Positions 29,701 to 37,302 of a stretch of 64,000 nt of DNA are shown one piece after another (the stretch's first letter is position 1; the number at the start of each line of letters is the position of its first letter). A model generated the notes under the pieces. It saw only the letters and a program-made list of their open reading frames with translations, did not search any database and had not been told where the DNA came from. The position numbers were made by a program, and so were the translations under genes. Source of the stretch: Symbiodinium microadriaticum (lineage: Eukaryota; Sar; Dinophyceae; Suessiales; Symbiodiniaceae); assembly GCA_001939145.1 (NCBI GenBank), contig LSRX01001371.1, positions 83,578 to 147,577 on the forward strand, in the 5' to 3' direction.

Positions 29701-32649
29701 TTGGGCTTCAGCTGCTTCATGCCTTCCCCCTTCTGCTGACTCTCGAGCTGAAGAATTTCTTCTACCTTTTGTCCCACTGCTCGTACGTGAGCTTCCACGA
29801 CTTTTGCCAGGATGTGGGAGTTGATCAGGAAATGGGGGAGACAGACAAATATCAGCAAGTACGGACCGAGCCAGAGCACATCGTTGTACCGGGCGACATC
29901 TTCCAAGCTGAAGAAGCCATATCTGTCACAGTAGTAAGGAAGCCACAGCCATGCCAGTAAGGCCAGGTACACACATACCAACATCGGTGTCAATGATAAA
30001 AGCACGTACCTTGGTTGCTCCTTGATAGAACCCGAGACGTATACAATAGTTCCCTCAGCGTACAATTCAAAGAAGATCTCCAAACGCGTCAAAATGCTAA
30101 AGGCATAATAAAATCTCCACCAAGCTACTGTAACTGCTTGCTCAAGGCCTCTGTTAGACCTTTCGGACACATGGAGCCGGAAGCAAGGAGAGCGTTTTTC
30201 TTCGTGGCCTTGACCCCGGCAGCCACGAAAAAAGTAAGCGCACCAAAGAACACTGCTTCCCCAACCATGATGGCACTTGTTGTTGGTGCGCTGACAGCGA
30301 CACTAGCATATGTGCGAGCAGACAGCAGCATGCTGCCAACACCAAAGCCCAGGAGGCTCCACCGCGTCACCTCATGCTCGAGTAGGCGAGATTGGCAGCA
30401 TTCCTGGAGCCTGGGAACTGGCTCCTCCGTTGACTCCTCTGCGACGTTGTCAATTTCTTTCAACGCATGTTTCATGTAAATGCCGTGGATGGCGCACGGC
30501 AAGGTGCAACAAGCAATACAACTCGCCAAGCACCACGGCAAGGTGCAAAGAGCAACATAAAGAACAACTGTTACATACGAAGGCTCTGTGGTGAAGGTCA
30601 CAGTGTAGGAACGAGTTCCATTGATGCGTGCTGCCCAGAGTTCGGTGAGTACCTGTGGATCCACATCTCTTACGTCTGTGCCATCAATGGCTTTGACATA
30701 GATGTTGCTGTGGCCTATCTGGTCAAGCATTGAGGGTGTCCTCCTCCAGGCCCCCTTTTTGTCACACTCATATCTCATAATCTGACTTCCTAGCCCTCGA
30801 TGGTAGGAAAGTTTTACGCCGGGCGGGTCACCTGCTTCGAATTCCTCTGTAACTGTGACCTGACTCACATGTCCACCTGCAATTTGGCCATCAGCTGGGT
30901 GGTAGACTGTGGCTTCCACCTCAGTGACAATGTTCTTGCTCTTGTTCTCCGTTGCATCTCCGTGCTGAGGAGGGTCGTCAAAGTTGCCTGTGAGCGGCCT
31001 CCTCGTGGACTCTGGCGGATCCTCCGTGGAATCCTCCGGCTCTGGTGTGGTGAAACCGACACCTTGATCAAAGGCACTAAATGGTCGTACGGAGAGGACC
31101 TTCTCTTCCAGGATCAGGTAAATGAGGACAGCAAGGAAACCCGAAGCTGTGGCACGGGCCCCAAGGATTTCCATAGACTACACACAGCTGGCAACTAACT
31201 TGCCTAGGAGTTGAGCCAAACTGAGGCTTACACAAGAAAAGGTGGAAGCTGCTTTGCCTGTGTTGACTGCGTCTGAGCCAATCAATTGGGTTGCTGTTAG
31301 GGTACTTGAGTTAAGTTGATATAAGAGGGAAACCCTCTTGTTTACTATATATCCCCATTTTGGCAACTTAAATTAAGTTCCTTAACGGTGCATGCGCAGC
31401 AGGGCCTGCAGAGTTCGCTGTAGCCGGCTGAATGGAACGTCTCAGGACGACATTGGCTTGATACATGCCTACCACATGCAGATCTAGAATGATGTAATCC
31501 TGGAAGCAATCATGACCATTACTTTTTGTATTATCACTACTGTCGTTTCAATCATTGTTGGTAGTGTTCTTATTGTTGTTAGAACTATTGCTGTGGTTCT
31601 TCTTCCTTTCTTAGCATTGTTATTAAGTATAATTATCGACAGGACTGCTCACAGGATGCTCTTCATGACCAGGCAACTGAAGGCCGTGCTCAGTTGGCTG
31701 GGATATTGGCTGAATCCGGTTTGAGGCTTACCGACGCTATCGCTTCCTTTTTAAGGCTCTTAAAAATTGAAGCGGCAACTCGTGACTTCGTCCCGCGAAG
31801 CCTCAGCTTTCAACGCCTGGCTGAGCCTCCTGCAGCATCAAATTCAAAGCGTCGAGAATCGTTGTGGGGAGCCGGACGCTGCAAGTCCACAGAAAAGGCA
31901 TCTGCCTCTTGAAGATGACATCTCGAGGCTCATGATCTCATGCCCTTTCCTCTTCTTCTAGAAGCAAAAGCTCAAGGCACAGGGCGACGGGATCCAGCAG
32001 CACACCTCTACCACTCGATCTGGGTGTCTGAGAAAGGTTGAGAAGGCTTTAAGGTCTCCGAGCGAGTTCGATGGAGGGGACCTTCTTGCAAGACCGTATT
32101 GAAAAGCTTCCCTTCCCTTGTCCTGCCTTGTGTAGGACCGGGATGTCGCCGTTCTCTTGCTCCCTTTTGCCCAGAGGCCGGAAGCGGCAGAAAACACGGA
32201 TGTTGCCCTTCATGTCCTCGAGATGCTCAAGCATCGTGCTTGGATGCAGCAATGGTTCACGTAACCTAAAGACTGAGGTCACTGGCTCACTGTGTTCGAG
32301 ACGGCTCGAACAGGCTTTGAAGCATGAGAGGGAGCAACTGTGGCAGGAGCAAGAGGCTGCTGTTACTCTGAGCACTGGTATCTGGCAGTAGTAAGAACCA
32401 GTCGTGTTCCTATTCGTAATCACCTCATGGAGACGGCAAACCTCGGAAAACCACTGAAACATGTGAAACCTGTCTTGCCCAGCTAAGACAACAAACGGAA
32501 AGAAGACGAGCACTCATGTTCCACAGAAAGTTCTGAACTGCAACCTTCAACGCCTGTGTGCTGCCACTAGTAAACTAGTAATTGGAGTCACCGGCCTGGA
32601 TCTGGTTGTGGTATTTCTTGCGTATGAGTTGCTCCTCCATGAAACGAGC
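20688..32649 (-). CDS. Kinesin-14 (C-terminal-motor, KCBP-like) gene, motor portion
   Basis: A microtubule motor gene read leftwards in at least fourteen tiny exons. In order, the exons encode the neck helix, DMKGNIRVFCRFRP, the P-loop GQTGAGKT, YGTSENPGLAPR, DLLVEARP, TLCDLAGSER (switch II), LKEAIEINK, LTALGDVIEALSK, IPYRNHKLTMLMQ, DSLGGSAKTLM, FVNCSPASSNSEE and SLKWATRAK. The neck lying directly N-terminal of the motor is diagnostic of kinesin-14, whose members move toward microtubule minus ends and act in spindle and cytoplasmic transport. The order and wording best match the KCBP subgroup, though I have not seen its MyTH4-FERM or calmodulin-binding parts. Not located: the FDRVF and DGYN stretch before the P-loop and a clear switch I SSRSH. 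These may be in exons I missed or may be lost, so pseudogene status is not excluded. A membrane-protein locus sits in one intron. Confidence 0.93.
21183..21219 (-). CDS. Kinesin exon: FVNCSPASSNSE
   Basis: A 37-nt exon after CTCCAAG|G encodes (M)FVNCSPASSNSE, the strand after KTLM. It ends CCGAG, and the intron begins GAAACACG (GA donor). Joining to the next exon yields SNSEESMMSLKWATR, aligning without gaps to the kinesin-14 pattern. Confidence 0.94.
21610..21662. repeat. (AT)n-rich microsatellite in a kinesin intron
   Basis: CATATACATATATACATACA leading into a pure AT run, inside the intron between the DSLGG and FVNCSP exons. Confidence 0.9.
21741..21772 (-). CDS. Kinesin exon: DSLGGSAKTLM
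   Basis: A 32-nt exon after GATCCAG|GAC encodes DSLGGSAKTL plus two bases of the methionine codon. The donor is GC (CTGAT|GCATGAG). The methionine is completed by the next exon. Confidence 0.96.
22267..22317 (-). CDS. Kinesin exon: GSKTIPYRNHKLTMLMQ
   Basis: A 51-nt exon after CTCGCAG|GGA carries the microtubule-binding IPYRNHKLT motif in its kinesin-14 form. It ends CATGCAG, and the intron begins GACTCTAG (GA donor). Confidence 0.96.
22565..22605 (-). CDS. Kinesin exon: LTALGDVIEALSK
   Basis: A 41-nt exon after TTGCCTAG|GC encodes (S)LTALGDVIEALSK, the invariant loop/helix of the motor. The donor is GC (TCCAAG|GCATGG). Confidence 0.95.
22820..22858 (-). CDS. Kinesin exon: GEALKEAIEINK
   Basis: A 39-nt exon (acceptor CCGAG|GTGG) carries GEALKEAIEINK, the relay helix that follows switch II. 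It ends AACAAGA with a GC donor. The split serine codon is completed by the next exon to give INKSLTALGDVI. Confidence 0.95.
23157..23255 (-). CDS. Kinesin exon: switch II, LCDLAGSERPKKSEV
   Basis: Encodes LTELQSAVCQVIYGKITLCD then LAGSERPKKSEV. DLAGSER is the invariant switch II motif that senses ATP gamma-phosphate. The exon ends GTCA and the intron starts GCCCGAG. Splicing to the next exon restores KKSEVSGEALKEA, the family consensus. Confidence 0.95.
23394..23421 (-). CDS. Kinesin exon end: HLIMINIQS
   Basis: The minus strand reads HLIMINIQS, matching the H-L-I-L-S-I strand that follows switch I SSRSH. It ends at an ordinary GT donor (TCAA|GTCACG). The residues just before the histidine do not read SSRS, so either the exon starts at the histidine after a splice I could not place or switch I is degenerate. 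Confidence 0.55.
24938..24988 (-). CDS. Probable kinesin exon: TADELHDATHLLQ
   Basis: After CAGTCCAG|GACACG it encodes DTAPTADELHDATHLLQ. This fits the helix that normally reads S-x-E-E-x-x-x-L-L before the switch I region. The assignment is by position and pattern only. Confidence 0.5.
25533..25598 (-). CDS. Kinesin exon: DLLVEARPKDQKSLQVKKD
   Basis: After TCTTGAG|GAT it encodes DLLVEARPKDQKSLQVKKD then LLM. This is the conserved DLL...L-x-I-K-K-D segment, where KCBP-type kinesins have a very similar lysine-rich stretch. The donor is probably GC (CTGAT|GCCCC). Confidence 0.8.
26575..26656 (-). CDS. Kinesin exon: ELMKLLD...FVLRIF
   Basis: After CTTTCAG|T it encodes ELMKLLDHQNGCMVAETF and VLRIFISR. 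This corresponds to the helix following the ENPGL stretch and the strand usually written F-x-L-E-I-Y. It matches by position and pattern rather than by invariant residues. The right-hand limit is uncertain. Confidence 0.65.
26951..27001 (-). CDS. Kinesin exon: P-loop completion and THTMYGTSENPGLAPR
   Basis: Begins after TCTGAG|GACGCAC. Its first base completes the P-loop lysine, giving GAGKTHTMYG. ENPGLAPR is the standard stretch before the next helix. The probable donor is GC (CGCCG|GCTCCC), whose phase fits the next exon to read APRRELMKLL. Confidence 0.88.
27497..27534 (-). CDS. Kinesin exon: P-loop
   Basis: A 38-nt exon after GCGCCCAG|G encodes VTIFAYGQTGAG plus two bases of the P-loop lysine codon. 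To keep the invariant GKT the exon must end GGTAA and the intron must begin GATCGG. That makes it a GA-AG intron interrupting the ATP-binding motif itself. Confidence 0.9.
28492..28911 (-). CDS. Small membrane protein or further exon with acidic tail
   Basis: A 139-codon frame with three hydrophobic stretches (ACVLAVLLIARSTVACTVVL, WALGCFCFVLSDIFFVATGI and a Trp-rich segment). It ends in an EEEQEEEEEEEQ tail encoded by a CTCCTC microsatellite at 28497-28530. It follows the nested membrane-protein frames on the same strand and may be its own gene or their 3' part. The microsatellite could have extended the frame. Confidence 0.4.
   Translation of the reverse strand: MKLSKVAATPRSSAVTLRRKRSSETAGGSLVKRACVLAVLLIARSTVACTVVLQPVVFYSAAHFWADVFICWKTGTRRMTLCHNWNWALGCFCFVLSDIFFVATGIVIRSYFKRWWCWFSCWPAGSSEEEQEEEEEEEQ
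29046..29249 (-). CDS. Probable last membrane segment of the nested membrane protein
   Basis: After CTCAG|GAAAGC the frame reads ESYIKESNRGQGLGFAFFGI and then INTRLIKAVFLKIAASASLL, with a final hydrophobic helix and a stop at VPH. A short intron of roughly 80-100 nt, or a second lesion, would join it to the frame ending at 29316. The pattern faintly recalls the last helix of gustatory-receptor-like seven-helix proteins. That is a weak inference. Confidence 0.4.
   Translation of the reverse strand: MTQESYIKESNRGQGLGFAFFGIVINTRLIKAVFLKIAASASLLLSAFYRVLATYTEARRLLYEVPH
29316..30170 (-). CDS. Multi-pass membrane protein, C-terminal part in -1 frame (284 aa)
   Basis: This frame has no ATG near its beginning (it opens with GTG), so it is more likely a continuation of 30125-31174 than a separate protein. 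It contains about five hydrophobic segments: FYYAFSILTRLEIFFELYAE, YVLLSLTPMLVCVYLALLAW, VLWLGPYLLIFVCLPHF, APTLGFAACSWAFVLMKI and IGIFVIVSQFLFVILIF. A charged, coil-like loop (VEEILQLESQQKGEGMKQLK) separates the third and fourth. It ends LVEVEV-stop. The A5 run at 30195-30199 in the overlap is an obvious slip site for an indel, sequencing error or programmed shift. Family unknown. Confidence 0.68.
   Translation of the reverse strand: MSERSNRGLEQAVTVAWWRFYYAFSILTRLEIFFELYAEGTIVYVSGSIKEQPRYVLLSLTPMLVCVYLALLAWLWLPYYCDRYGFFSLEDVARYNDVLWLGPYLLIFVCLPHFLINSHILAKVVEAHVRAVGQKVEEILQLESQQKGEGMKQLKPKLKEIHEACIGLRMDVLPSLECIVAPTLGFAACSWAFVLMKIVAFLSGHLDDLAGGNIGIFVIVSQFLFVILIFLPLGVNCLLPPASVSDAFDNLLELLNQLRTLDGMEDDTLVRLTETRSLLVEVEV
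30125..31174 (-). CDS. Multi-pass membrane protein, N-terminal part (349 aa)
   Basis: A long uninterrupted frame with an ATG start, in contrast to the ~40-nt exons around it. Residues ~11-22 form a signal anchor (SGFLAVLIYLIL). A polar luminal or extracellular domain follows. Hydrophobic segments near 200-235 (YVTVVLYVALCTLPWCLASC) and 275-325 complete the picture, with an internal CTLPWCL / CTLPCAI duplication. I do not recognise the family. It lies on the kinesin strand between the first motor exon and the P-loop exon, so it is nested in a kinesin intron if that gene is continuous. The last ~20 codons overlap the next frame. The real protein probably continues in that frame after a -1 shift. 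Confidence 0.7.
   Translation of the reverse strand: MEILGARATASGFLAVLIYLILEEKVLSVRPFSAFDQGVGFTTPEPEDSTEDPPESTRRPLTGNFDDPPQHGDATENKSKNIVTEVEATVYHPADGQIAGGHVSQVTVTEEFEAGDPPGVKLSYHRGLGSQIMRYECDKKGAWRRTPSMLDQIGHSNIYVKAIDGTDVRDVDPQVLTELWAARINGTRSYTVTFTTEPSYVTVVLYVALCTLPWCLASCIACCTLPCAIHGIYMKHALKEIDNVAEESTEEPVPRLQECCQSRLLEHEVTRWSLLGFGVGSMLLSARTYASVAVSAPTTSAIMVGEAVFFGALTFFVAAGVKATKKNALLASGSMCPKGLTEALSKQLQ
31211..31232 (-). other. Relict dinoflagellate spliced-leader-like sequence
   Basis: Read on the minus strand this is GTAAGCCTCAGTTTGGCTCA followed by A. The conserved dinoflagellate leader has GTAGCCATTTTGGCTCAAG at its 3' end. With a 1-base and a 2-base insertion and one substitution, 17 positions agree. 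It lies 37 bp upstream of the ATG at 31174, where a leader fixed by reverse transcription of a trans-spliced mRNA would be expected. Confidence 0.6.
32045..32216 (-). CDS. Kinesin exon: first motor strand (KGNIRVFCRFRPL)
   Basis: Begins after CTCGAG|GACATG. It encodes DMKGNIRVFCRFRPL, beta-1 of the kinesin core, then GKREQENGDIPVL. The frame stays open to 32045, but the true donor is probably earlier (near 32130), because the text after PVLHKAG no longer resembles a kinesin. Confidence 0.88.
32596..32649 (-). CDS. Kinesin exon: neck helix
   Basis: A 54-nt exon after CTGACAG|G encodes ARFMEEQLIRKKYHNQIQ, the kinesin-14 neck helix that precedes the motor core. It is followed by a GC donor (ATCCAG|GCCGGT). 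Joined to the next exon it reads ...NQIQ-DMKGNIRVFC, matching kinesin-14 neck/core junctions residue for residue. Confidence 0.88.
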
Positions 32650-33054
32650 CTGTCAGTGAGCATGTGCCGTGGACAGCAACTCGCCAATCCTCGCTCCACA
32701 GCAGCCTCGAGCTGCGTGAGCTGCGCAGACAGGTTCGTAACCTAGGACAAAGGAGAATTCTTCAGGTCGGAACTCGTGTCCCTTCATTCCAAATGTGTGT
32801 CAAACAGGCACTTCACCAACAGGGCGTAGGACACAAGAAGCGCAGATGCTGGCAATGACAAGTTATCTTAGCACCTCCACCGACAAATTCAGCGCCACCG
32901 CACGGACAATGCTCCGGTGAAAGACATTCCAGTATCAATAATTGAGGAGGCAGCCGTGGCCTGCACGGATCCGGCCTGTGCCTGCCGTTGCTGGTTTTGG
33001 GTGCAGTCACTGTAGTCATGTGGTCTGGGAGCTCGACCTGATTGGTCCCCCTCG

Positions 33055-33331
33055 GCCTCCCTCCCTCCTCTCGAGTTTCTCCGTTCTTTCTCTCCCTCCC
33101 TCCTTCCCTCCCTCGCTCGCTCGCTCTCTCTCTTTGTTTTTCTTTCGGCAGGGTTAGGGGCAGAGAGCTCTCTCTCTCTCTCTCTCTTCTTCTTCCTTCG
33201 GGTTAGAGGAGCTGGTAAGGCTCCCCGGCCCATGGGGCCCCCCAACGTTCTGGGGCTTTCGGGGAGAGCTATACGTACCTCTCTCTCTCTCTCTCTCCTC
33301 TCTCTCTGAGAAAAGAGCGAGAGGAGAGAGA

Positions 33332-33364
<33 letters not shown>

Positions 33365-33475
33365 GGAGGAGGAGACAGAACGCGACAGTCGTGCACACGC
33401 ACGCACACGCGAATGCGCACAAAGAGAGGGAGGGGGAGAGGGGCAAAGAGAGAGCGACACGACATGCACACAGAT
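33055..33475. repeat. (CT)n / (GA)n microsatellite cluster
   Basis: CCCTCC and CTCTCT tracts (33055-33190), CT at 33275-33305, then a strand switch to GA tracts (33318-33450). The CT-to-GA switch makes a long imperfect inverted repeat. It lies in a probable intron of the coil/kinesin gene. Confidence 0.9.
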
Positions 33476-33573
33476 AGGCACAAACACATTCTGTAGATAT
33501 CGTAAACTTCTGCAAAGCTATCGGCCAAACAGCTTGAGTTACAGTCCTTCGTTGTCGTGCGCATGATGCCTGC

Positions 33574-33633
33574 GCTCAGCCGTGCCTCGGCTGCTTCGGC
33601 TCGGCGGAGGCAGCTCTCTGCCTCGGCACGGGC
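33574..33633 (-). CDS. Coiled-coil exon (ARAEAESCLRRAEAAEARLS)
   Basis: A 60-nt frame after GTGCCAG|GCCCGT encodes ARAEAESCLRRAEAAEARLS, an alanine/glutamate/arginine helix with coil-forming spacing. It is followed by a GC donor candidate (CTGAGC|GCAGGC). It lies on the kinesin strand about 0.9 kb upstream of the neck exon, as a stalk exon would. Confidence 0.6.
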
Positions 33634-33840
33634 CTGGCACAGGACCGCTTGCATCAAACGAGGCGCGAGTCTAAAGGCAACGGACTTCCTGAGGTTAGCA
33701 TGTGAGGGAGGATTCTGTGGTTCAGTATTTAGAAGTCCGGAATTGGGAGCCCCAGAGTTGAAAAACCTTATGCAGATTCATGGTGTAGGGTGTAAGTCCA
33801 TGAAGACTGGCAAAATATCGGGGCTTATGTCGGCCTTATG

Positions 33841-33920
33841 CTTTAAACAACCTGTAGGCTGCCCTGCCCACGTTTGGTCGCTTTAAACAACCTGTAGGCT
33901 GCCCTGCCCACGTTTGGTCG
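33841..33920. repeat. Perfect 40-bp tandem duplication
   Basis: CTTTAAACAACCTGTAGGCT...CGTTTGGTCG is present twice, head to tail, without a mismatch. The identity implies a recent event or an assembly artefact. Confidence 0.98.
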
Positions 33921-34595
33921 AGGTTGCACCATCAAAGTTAAGGATAAGTCATAAGTCCTGTACAAGACGCAACGTCGCTCCAAGCTGCCTCATCCAACGC
34001 CTGCACCTGCTGAAGCTCGCTGTCTTTGAGCTGAGACCTCACAGCTCAGGAGAGTTCAGGGCCAAAGTCAAAGGGCTCCTGCCCTTCATCTGTGGGGCTT
34101 CAGCATTCGGATGTAAACATGCCGAAACCCTCAAGGTACTAACTCTGGTCAGACATCTTCCGGAGCTGCCATGACTCCGTGACCTCCACCCCAAGTCCCC
34201 TGAAGCTAGGGGCGGCATTCCGGCATTGCACCAACCGAAGAACTCACTTTTAGGATCCGTTCGGAACCCCAAAAGCCAGGTCGCGGACTCAAGCTGCAGC
34301 GCTTTCGCGTTGACAGTGTTCTCTGCCTACACGGTGGAGGCGGACTCGGTGGACAGTGGCGCATAAAACAGCAACCCATGCTTGTGGGTTGGGGATGTTG
34401 AGGTTTCAGTTGGCTTTTGCCGGCAACGCTGGGCGCACGATTGCGGAGAAATATTTGGGACGAAAAAATTTAAGAAGCAGCATCGGCAACCAGTCCAGAC
34501 AGATTCCTCGACCTCCGACATCCTGTCAGGGCATGGGAACCTGGGGCACCCACCGCAACCTTGCGTTCAAAAGAACACGAGAACTTATTGCTAGA

Positions 34596-34790
34596 AGTAG
34601 GGAGGTTTCCAGATTCGTGAGGAACACGAGGGACTAAGGACACGAACACCTTGCAAGAGTCAACACAGGATGGTATCGGTATCGACTTGATGGCTCGGAG
34701 CCGGTCAGGATCCTGCTTCCCATCTTGCGGAATGCAGAGCCAGTCCAGCCAAACATACCCATCCCGAATTGCTCTTCGCTCACTGGATTC
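34596..34790 (-). CDS. Exon with dinoflagellate WLDWLCIPQ-type domain
   Basis: The minus strand reads DGYVWLDWLCIPQDGKQDPD, RLRAIKSIPIPSCVDSCKVF and VSLVPRVPHESGN. The order W-x-D-W-x-x-x-P-Q, ...A-x-x-S-I-P...V-x-x-C-x-x-F-x-x-L-x-P...H is one I recognise from a large, mostly uncharacterised dinoflagellate protein family. Function is unknown. The upstream frame to 34934 is open but unassigned. It could be part of a separate gene within the minus-strand coil-exon region. Confidence 0.6.
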
Positions 34791-35240
34791 CCGGGGAAGA
34801 CTGTCATGACCACCTCTGTTTCCTTCGGGAGCGCACCGGAAGTGAAGACTACGGCAAGCTGCTTCCCCTCCGGGTCCGGATGGTGTCTTCCCACCACTGA
34901 TGTGAGACGAAGATGGTGTGGAAACTCGACTCATGCAAAATTATCTGGCCCGATTGCTGGCGCTGTTCATGCGGGGGCTCGCATCTTTTTCAGCTCCGAT
35001 GCTGACGACCCACATGGGGAATTTCTGTTCATGGCATGAGCCGCTTCTTTCCACTCTCTGGCTGCCCCAGCCATCATGGGACGCCTCTACAGCTGTCTTG
35101 GAAACTCAGCCAAAACCCAGCCTGCGGCCTCTTGCCAAAGTGGCTGGTGGCGGAGCAAGTGAGGCGACAAAAGAGCAACAAGATCACAGCTGCCACTTGA
35201 AACTCCAGCTTGCACGGTGACTGAGACGCATTGCTCGAGA

Positions 35241-35368
35241 TCATCGAAAGTGCTGGGCAAACTCATGTTCGAGGGATTCGCTCCAAGTGAACACCCCCTT
35301 CGAGCGAGGACCCTGACCCTCGATGTCTGAGTCGGAAGACCGCTTTGTTAGTGCCACAGGGGCATGGC
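35241..35368 (-). CDS. Possible exon, unassigned
   Basis: After GCAGCAG|GCCATG the frame reads HAPVALTKRSSDSDIEGQGP and RSKGVFTWSESLEHEFAQHF, then stops at TGA. An acidic, serine-rich segment is followed by an aromatic helix. It could be a terminal exon or run into an intron. No family recognised. Confidence 0.35.
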
Positions 35369-37302
35369 CTGCTGCACCTCCACCTGCAGCTGCTTGCACC
35401 TTGCGAATACTGATTGTGATGGTGATAGAAAGTTGTTTGTCCTGCTCATGGTCACAACAGAAGAGACTACAGACTGCACGAGTCAACATGAAGGAAGGAG
35501 AGAATCAAATACGCTGCTAAGTAGTACCGTTGACAAGACGCGGAGCCAACGAACGTTTTGGTTTTGTGGGCTTTAGGTGCACAGGCAGGCCCTGTAGTTA
35601 GGATGGTGTCGTGGCTCGTTGGACATTCAGACAGATTGATAGATAGCCAGCGCGGTTCACGTGTCAGCTCTGCCCATCAGTTTTGGGAGGAGCCTGCACA
35701 TCCTTTTGAGTTGTTGGGGAGACCTATCTGCGAATCCTTCATGCCACATGACAACCATCCTGTTTCAAGAGCAGGCCCAGACCTCTCTCAAGGCAATTCT
35801 CATGCACGCCTATCTTCTGCTTCCCGCTTGGATGAGTGCAGGGCGCCCACCTGTCAACCGCGTCGTGTGTTAACTCGTGTTTACATTGTTTTGGAGCGAA
35901 AGCAGTCTGACTTGATTTGGGCCTTGCGAAGCACGCCGCTGCAACTCAGACGGAACAGAGTGACAAATTGCTCGAGCACTTAGGCCCCCCTTTGTTTCAG
36001 GATCTTGGCCAGAAGAGATGGAAACATGTTAGCAGGATGCTGAAAGCGAGTCTTGATGAACAAAACACCCTGCTGTTCCTGAGCAGCGGCACACTCGTTT
36101 GCAAGTTCCGATCCAAAGCCGAAACCAGATTGAATCCATAACCCTACAGATTCGAAAGGTGTGGTGAGCACCAACCAGATCTGATTCGAGTCTCTGTACT
36201 GCAGGGTACTCTGATGCAACCCATTAACTGTGAGCGTGCATGGTGGTCTACAATCAGCACATGCGAACAAACCGCGCAGCAAATACGCAACCATCACACT
36301 GTGACCGAACCAGCTATTCGAGGATTGCAACCCAACCGAGGAAACGAGAAATCGAAGGCATCACAGCTTGAAGCGGCATGTCACAAATTTAAGGGGTCTG
36401 TCGCTGCCCAGTATCATGTCCTCGTCAGGGGAATCCCATGCCATTATTTTCCATCTTCAATTTGGCAATGGCTCGTGCTGTGGCCTCATCTTGGAGCTGT
36501 GCAAGCTTCTGCTTCAGGGCCTGAACACAGAAAAAGGAGATGGGATACTGTGCTTAGCCCTCAGTTTCATGTACCGTTTCCGATAGACATGTTCTTCTTA
36601 TGAGGCGCATGCGCTTAGTCACGTCATGATCTTGAAAGATGTGGTGTCCGGCATCAAGTGATGTCAAGTTCTTGCACAAGGGCTGCCAGCTACAGAAACA
36701 AGGACTAACTGAACTCGTGTGGTTCTGCTCAACAAACTCATGACATAATGTTTCACTGAGGCCCACGGCTTCATGTCGTCTTTCATAGCTGCCGGTCCCG
36801 GGTCCGAATGAGCTCCACACACTTCTATCTGTTCAAAACACATGCCTTCTGTAGTTCAACAATTGCGCCTGCAACTTCTCCAATGCAAGCTGCAAGACAA
36901 ACAACCGCCATCAAATTAGCTTAGCTATCGCACATCACCTTGACAACTAAACCGCGAAGACAAAGCATTGCCCGCAAACAACCAGGTGCAAATCCACTGG
37001 GGCTCAGTCCCGTCTCTCCTGCTCTTGGTCCCTATCCGACGACTGAAGCCGTTGCAGCTCCTGTTCCTTACATAAACACGGCACGGTGTGGCACTATTCC
37101 TTCTACCAGCATGTGTCTCAATACTCCCATCACCGTCATGGTCATCGTCATACTCTTCATCATGGAAGAGTTTGCATTGCCTGACCTGCTCTGGGATCGA
37201 GTTGTCTCACGTGAAGCACTGCAGATGCGAAAGTGCATCGGGAAGGCTCGCCCTTCCAAATTCTGACCACGTCACAATGCTCGACAGGATGAAGGCACCG
37301 TT

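Noticed and set aside
32071-32391. Plus-strand coil-like text RLEQALKHEREQLWQEQE
   Set aside because: It is antisense to, and overlaps, the well-supported first kinesin motor exon, and has no splice context of its own.
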